DNA from: Methanothrix sp.
GTDB taxonomy: Archaea; Halobacteriota; Methanosarcinia; Methanotrichales; Methanotrichaceae
Reading direction: 5' to 3'
DNA length: 9,291 nucleotides
Assembly: GCA_028708055.1 (NCBI GenBank)
Contig: JAQVZT010000085.1
Coordinates: forward strand, 1-9,291
In this document: in pieces, positions 7,092 through 9,291 of the stretch
How positions within the stretch are numbered: position 1 is the first letter of the stretch
Layout of the letters: each line of letters starts with the position of its first letter
Notes under the pieces: model-generated
What the model was told of the DNA's origin: nothing
What the model saw: only the letters and a program-made list of their open reading frames with translations
The model's database searches: none
Program-made: the position numbers and the translations under genes

Positions 7092-7108
7092 AAAAAAGGG
7101 AAAAAGGG
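7092..7108 (-). promoter_or_regulatory. Pyrimidine-only spacer before top6B; possible weak termination or control element
   Basis: The whole gap between the RAM gene stop and the top6B ATG reads CCC-T5-CCC-T6 on the minus strand. Archaeal RNA polymerase can terminate at oligo-T runs without a hairpin, so read-through into top6B could be partial. The tract also leaves top6B without any SD. The function is inferred, not shown. Confidence 0.4.
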
Positions 7109-7339
7109 CTAAAGTTCAGCCCCAACCACTGTCTGGGTGGCGGTAACGTTATCGATCTCACGGATAACGTCAACAAGCTTGTTCAACATGCTCAGTCCCT
7201 CAACCTCGATGATCACTACGAAGTCGAATTCGCCAAAGACATGGTAGACATCCTTGATCCCGTCTATCTCCTGCAAGGCATTGTAGACGGTCTTTTCCTG
7301 TCCTGGCACCACCTTTACCATCGTTACTCCAATTACCAT
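7109..7339 (-). CDS. Stand-alone RAM (Lrp/AsnC ligand-binding) domain protein
   Basis: This 76-residue protein is a single RAM domain, the beta-alpha-beta-beta-alpha-beta effector-binding and oligomerisation module of Lrp/AsnC regulators. There is no helix-turn-helix, so it cannot bind DNA by the usual Lrp route. The fold is visible as strand VIGVTMVKVV, helix EKTVYNALQEI, strand VKDVYHVFG-like, the GEFDFVVIIEVE hairpin, helix SMLNKLVDVIREI, and strand VTATQTVV. The G-E-F-D segment is the usual family landmark. Such stand-alone RAM proteins are thought to sense amino acids or modulate partner proteins; neither ligand nor partner is known here. The ATG is supported by GGGTGA 6 nt upstream and a TATA box 34 bp upstream. 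It is the first gene of the topoisomerase block and is followed by top6B after 17 bp. Confidence 0.93.
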   Translation of the reverse strand: MVIGVTMVKVVPGQEKTVYNALQEIDGIKDVYHVFGEFDFVVIIEVEGLSMLNKLVDVIREIDNVTATQTVVGAEL

Positions 7340-7345
7340 TCTGAT

Positions 7346-7351
7346 TCACCC
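7346..7351 (-). promoter_or_regulatory. SD of the RAM-domain gene
   Basis: The minus strand reads GGGTGA, 6 nt before the ATG at 7339, matching the GGTGA core of the archaeal SD. This leader is short if transcription starts about 26 bp after the TATA box. Confidence 0.7.
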
Positions 7352-7373
7352 ATACTGTAGAGCCCTTGTACAT

Positions 7374-7381
7374 TATTTAAA
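7374..7381 (-). promoter_or_regulatory. TATA box for the RAM / topoisomerase VI block
   Basis: The minus strand reads TTTAAATA, preceded by GAAAAGT, which resembles a BRE. It sits between the stop of the RPA-associated gene (7387) and the RAM start (7339), leaving a predicted leader of about 10-16 nt. It suggests that the topoisomerase block can be transcribed apart from the RPA block. Confidence 0.65.
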
Positions 7382-7386
7382 ACTTT

Positions 7387-8247
7387 TCAGCTCTTCTTGC
7401 CAATGTTAATGGTCTCCACCTCGTCCTCGCCTTCAGCCGGCGGCCAAGCGTTAAAGGGCTCGCTCTTTTTTGGCTTGCCCTTTTTAGCTGGCGGCATCTC
7501 TTCTTCTGCGGACTGCGAAGCGGCATCGGCCTTCTTGCTGTCCTGTGCTGCTTTGCAGATAGATTCTGTTGCCTCCGAATGAACGCTGCTTTTAGCCAGC
7601 TCCTCCCTCAATGAGGTGAGCGCGCGAAGGACCATCTCCCGGAAGTGGCCAATATCGGTGTGATAATGCTGCATAGCTTTCTCTGCGTCCTGTGCAGGAG
7701 TGGACGCGGATGAGGTGGCGGGCACATTATCCGCAGTGGTAAAATCTGCCGCTTTCGGGGCAGGGCTGGCATTCTTGAGAACATTCAGCCTCTCCAGGGT
7801 GCGGCGAGCGGTGTCAATTATCCATTGATTTCTGGTATTTTCATCTACCCTGGAGATGGACTCCGCACGCAGGGATATGATGATATTTCCGTCTTCGGTC
7901 TGGTAGAGGTTGGGCTTGCCCACCACCGCAATATATGAGGGAGCTTCCATGCTGGCAAGCATCTGTGCCGCCTCGGGCTGGTACTGGCCGGCATAGATCA
8001 GTATGCTTCCCGTGGGGTCCACCACCCTTCCTCGCCAGTATTCGATGTCGCTGCCGATATCATCTTTTTCCGTGAGGGTGCCGACCAAAAAGACACGATT
8101 GCATTTTGCTCCCGTTGGGGTGAGAAGATATGATGGAGCATACTGATGCTGATCCTCTCCGTCGCGGAAGGAGTAATTGGCGCTCTTCAGCTCCTCTGCG
8201 AAGATCCTCTTAGCTACCTCGCGGGAAAATCCTGCCATTTCTGCCAT
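7387..8247 (-). CDS. RPA-associated protein (COG3390-type)
   Basis: This 286-residue protein belongs to the archaeal RPA-associated family, encoded next to RPA genes; in Haloferax these proteins co-purify with their RPA and act in DNA repair and single-strand DNA metabolism. Residues 6-20 (GFSREVAKRIFAEEL) match the family N-terminus. Residues about 48-135 form an OB fold (NRVFLVGTLTEKDD, YWRGRVVDPTGSILIYAG, PSYIAVVGKPNLY). A Pro/Ala/Ser/Thr-rich linker (about 158-187), a predicted helix (about 187-232), and a charged tail with a KKGKPKK patch and an acidic end (EGEDEVETI) follow. The ATG directly abuts the TAA of RPA, and GGAGGTGG inside the RPA gene serves as SD; ATG at 8238 is a less likely alternative. 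The arrangement indicates joint translation and a complex with RPA. Confidence 0.93.
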   Translation of the reverse strand: MAEMAGFSREVAKRIFAEELKSANYSFRDGEDQHQYAPSYLLTPTGAKCNRVFLVGTLTEKDDIGSDIEYWRGRVVDPTGSILIYAGQYQPEAAQMLASMEAPSYIAVVGKPNLYQTEDGNIIISLRAESISRVDENTRNQWIIDTARRTLERLNVLKNASPAPKAADFTTADNVPATSSASTPAQDAEKAMQHYHTDIGHFREMVLRALTSLREELAKSSVHSEATESICKAAQDSKKADAASQSAEEEMPPAKKGKPKKSEPFNAWPPAEGEDEVETINIGKKS

Positions 8248-9291
8248 TTACACCACCTCCGCTGCCCCAATGAGCTCGTCCACCTGCGCTGCCGATGCCG
8301 GAGGGAGCTGCATGATGCTCTCAACGAGAAGATAGCGATCAATCCTGGGACCGGTCGCAGAATAGTACCTTCCCATCAGTTTGCTCTCAATCAGCGAGCG
8401 CACCACCTCATGATCCAGCGCCTCCATAGCCATCTGCTTTGCCTCTTCAAGTGTGAGGTTCAGCAGCCTCTCCGTAGTCTCCCGGTTGACCAGCAGATCC
8501 TGCACCCTGCGGCCATCGTCCAGAACGGCTTTGATGCGCAGGTCATAGGTGCCGTCCACCTTTCCGTGCTCACTGCAAACTCCTTTGGCCAGAGAACGCT
8601 TGCAGACCGGACAGCGCTTGATCAGCCCAGAGCCCTTCTGCACGTCAACCAGAGCACCGGAAAACTCCGCCGCGATGGAGCCGATCTCCACATCGACATC
8701 TAGCGGCTGTATCTGACTGGTGCGGTTCATCTTTACCGAGAACCTGCCCTGAAACTCGTCGGTTACCAGATTCTTGAGAAGGTAGCTCTTTCCCTCCTCC
8801 AGATCCGGCAAATCCGCTTTAACCCATTTGACAAATTTTATGGATCCGGTCTCGTCGCCCACCAGCCCGGATTGAGAGATGGCTTCGCTGTTCGTTTCCC
8901 AGAGCTGCGCCACCTTGACCCGCAGGTCCACCCATTTGCCTGGCTCATTGATCTCGGCCACGGTTACCTGCAGCGGGGCTCTGCTAGCGGGCTTTGCCTC
9001 CACCTCGGCCCCCAGCGCCTCGATCTGGCTGGTGCGGTTCAGCTTTACTGAGAACCTTCCCTGAAACTCGTCCGTTACCATCTTCTTCAGGAGATAGCTT
9101 TTGCCCAGCTCCAGATTGGGCAGATCGGACTTCGCCCACTTTACAAACTTGATCGACCCGGTTGCATCGCCAAGAAGCCCGGTCTGGGAGATGGTCTCAG
9201 CTGCCGGCTCCCAGAGATCCAGAACCTTGGCCTCGATATCCACCCATTTGCCTGCCTCTTTGATATCGGCGATCTTGACCTTATCCGACCC
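8248..9291 (-). CDS. Replication protein A (single-strand DNA-binding), 5' end outside window
   Basis: RPA binds single-stranded DNA during replication, repair and recombination. The visible 347 residues are open to the right edge, so the true start is missing; the GTG at 9243 falls inside an OB fold and is not a start. Two tandem OB folds (visible residues about 5-93 and 109-197) are very alike, sharing TGSIKFVKW, KSYLLK, TDEFQGRFSVK and NRTSQI. They are followed by a C-terminal OB region with an inserted zinc finger: CPVC (Cys227, Cys230) and CSEH (Cys239, His242), then HGKVDGTYDLRIKAVLDDG. This Cys3-His finger and the GRYYSATGPRIDRYLLVESI ending are typical of archaeal RPA. More OB folds may lie upstream, as in the multi-OB RPA1 of Methanosarcina. 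Its stop abuts the ATG of the RPA-associated gene. Confidence 0.95.
   Translation of the reverse strand, partial: GSDKVKIADIKEAGKWVDIEAKVLDLWEPAAETISQTGLLGDATGSIKFVKWAKSDLPNLELGKSYLLKKMVTDEFQGRFSVKLNRTSQIEALGAEVEAKPASRAPLQVTVAEINEPGKWVDLRVKVAQLWETNSEAISQSGLVGDETGSIKFVKWVKADLPDLEEGKSYLLKNLVTDEFQGRFSVKMNRTSQIQPLDVDVEIGSIAAEFSGALVDVQKGSGLIKRCPVCKRSLAKGVCSEHGKVDGTYDLRIKAVLDDGRRVQDLLVNRETTERLLNLTLEEAKQMAMEALDHEVVRSLIESKLMGRYYSATGPRIDRYLLVESIMQLPPASAAQVDELIGAAEVV
8253..8260 (-). promoter_or_regulatory. Strong SD for the RPA-associated gene inside the RPA gene
   Basis: The minus strand reads GGAGGTGG in the last codons of RPA, 5 nt before the ATG at 8247. It fixes that ATG as start and supports coupled translation of the two partners. 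Confidence 0.8.
8701..9279 (-). repeat. 312-bp-period direct repeat encoding two near-identical OB folds
   Basis: Unit A (9279-9013) and unit B (8967-8701) are offset by exactly 312 bp, 104 codons. By hand alignment about 57 of the 78 residues from WVD to the end of each unit match, and the DNA is clearly similar too. The similarity is strongest across the ssDNA-binding strands and weaker in the linker between units (9012-8968). It is an internal gene duplication kept similar by selection or gene conversion. Confidence 0.85.

Noticed and set aside
8248..9243. RPA starting at GTG 9243
   Set aside because: The frame continues to the window edge, and the residues upstream (ADIKEAGKW) match the equivalent part of the second OB repeat, so the start is further upstream.

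Overview
The window looks like a chromosomal segment from a euryarchaeon, most likely a methanogen of the Methanosarcinales (possibly Methanothrix-like). The evidence is an archaeal multi-OB RPA followed by its RPA-associated protein, both subunits of topoisomerase VI, a stand-alone RAM-domain regulator, archaeal TATA boxes, and Shine-Dalgarno (SD) sites of the GGAGGTGATC type. The lineage below Euryarchaeota is an inference from gene content; no rRNA is present. All nine genes lie on the minus strand, so transcription runs from the right end of the window to the left. Coding density is very high, and no stretch over 300 bases lacks a gene.

Reading in the direction of transcription there are three blocks. 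Block 1 (9291 to 7387) is RPA, whose 5' end lies outside the window, and its RPA-associated partner; stop and start abut and a strong SD sits inside the end of the RPA gene. Block 2 (7339 to 3032) has its own TATA box at 7374-7381. It encodes a 76-residue RAM-domain protein, topoisomerase VI subunit B, subunit A, an amidohydrolase_2-family metallohydrolase, and a Trm112-like zinc protein, with gaps of 26 bp or less or small overlaps. Block 3 (2939 to 1) starts from a TATA box at 2974-2983. It encodes a 488-residue protein with a long acidic/arginine-rich disordered middle and a C-terminal membrane hairpin, then CTP synthase (pyrG), which runs off the left edge.

Functionally, blocks 1 and 2 combine single-strand DNA protection with DNA supercoil relaxation and decatenation. 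The RAM protein, amidohydrolase and Trm112 protein have no obvious shared pathway with them. Block 3 pairs pyrimidine nucleotide synthesis with an uncharacterised membrane protein.

I found no mobile element, CRISPR array, RNA gene or defence system. The points most worth a second look are: a probable CTG start, overlapping the upstream stop, that restores the metal-binding HxH motif of the amidohydrolase; two 15-bp x 3 tandem repeats within 300 bp of each other, one directly upstream of a promoter; a recent-looking 312-bp OB-fold duplication in RPA; a pyrimidine-only spacer ahead of top6B; and the acidic membrane protein itself.
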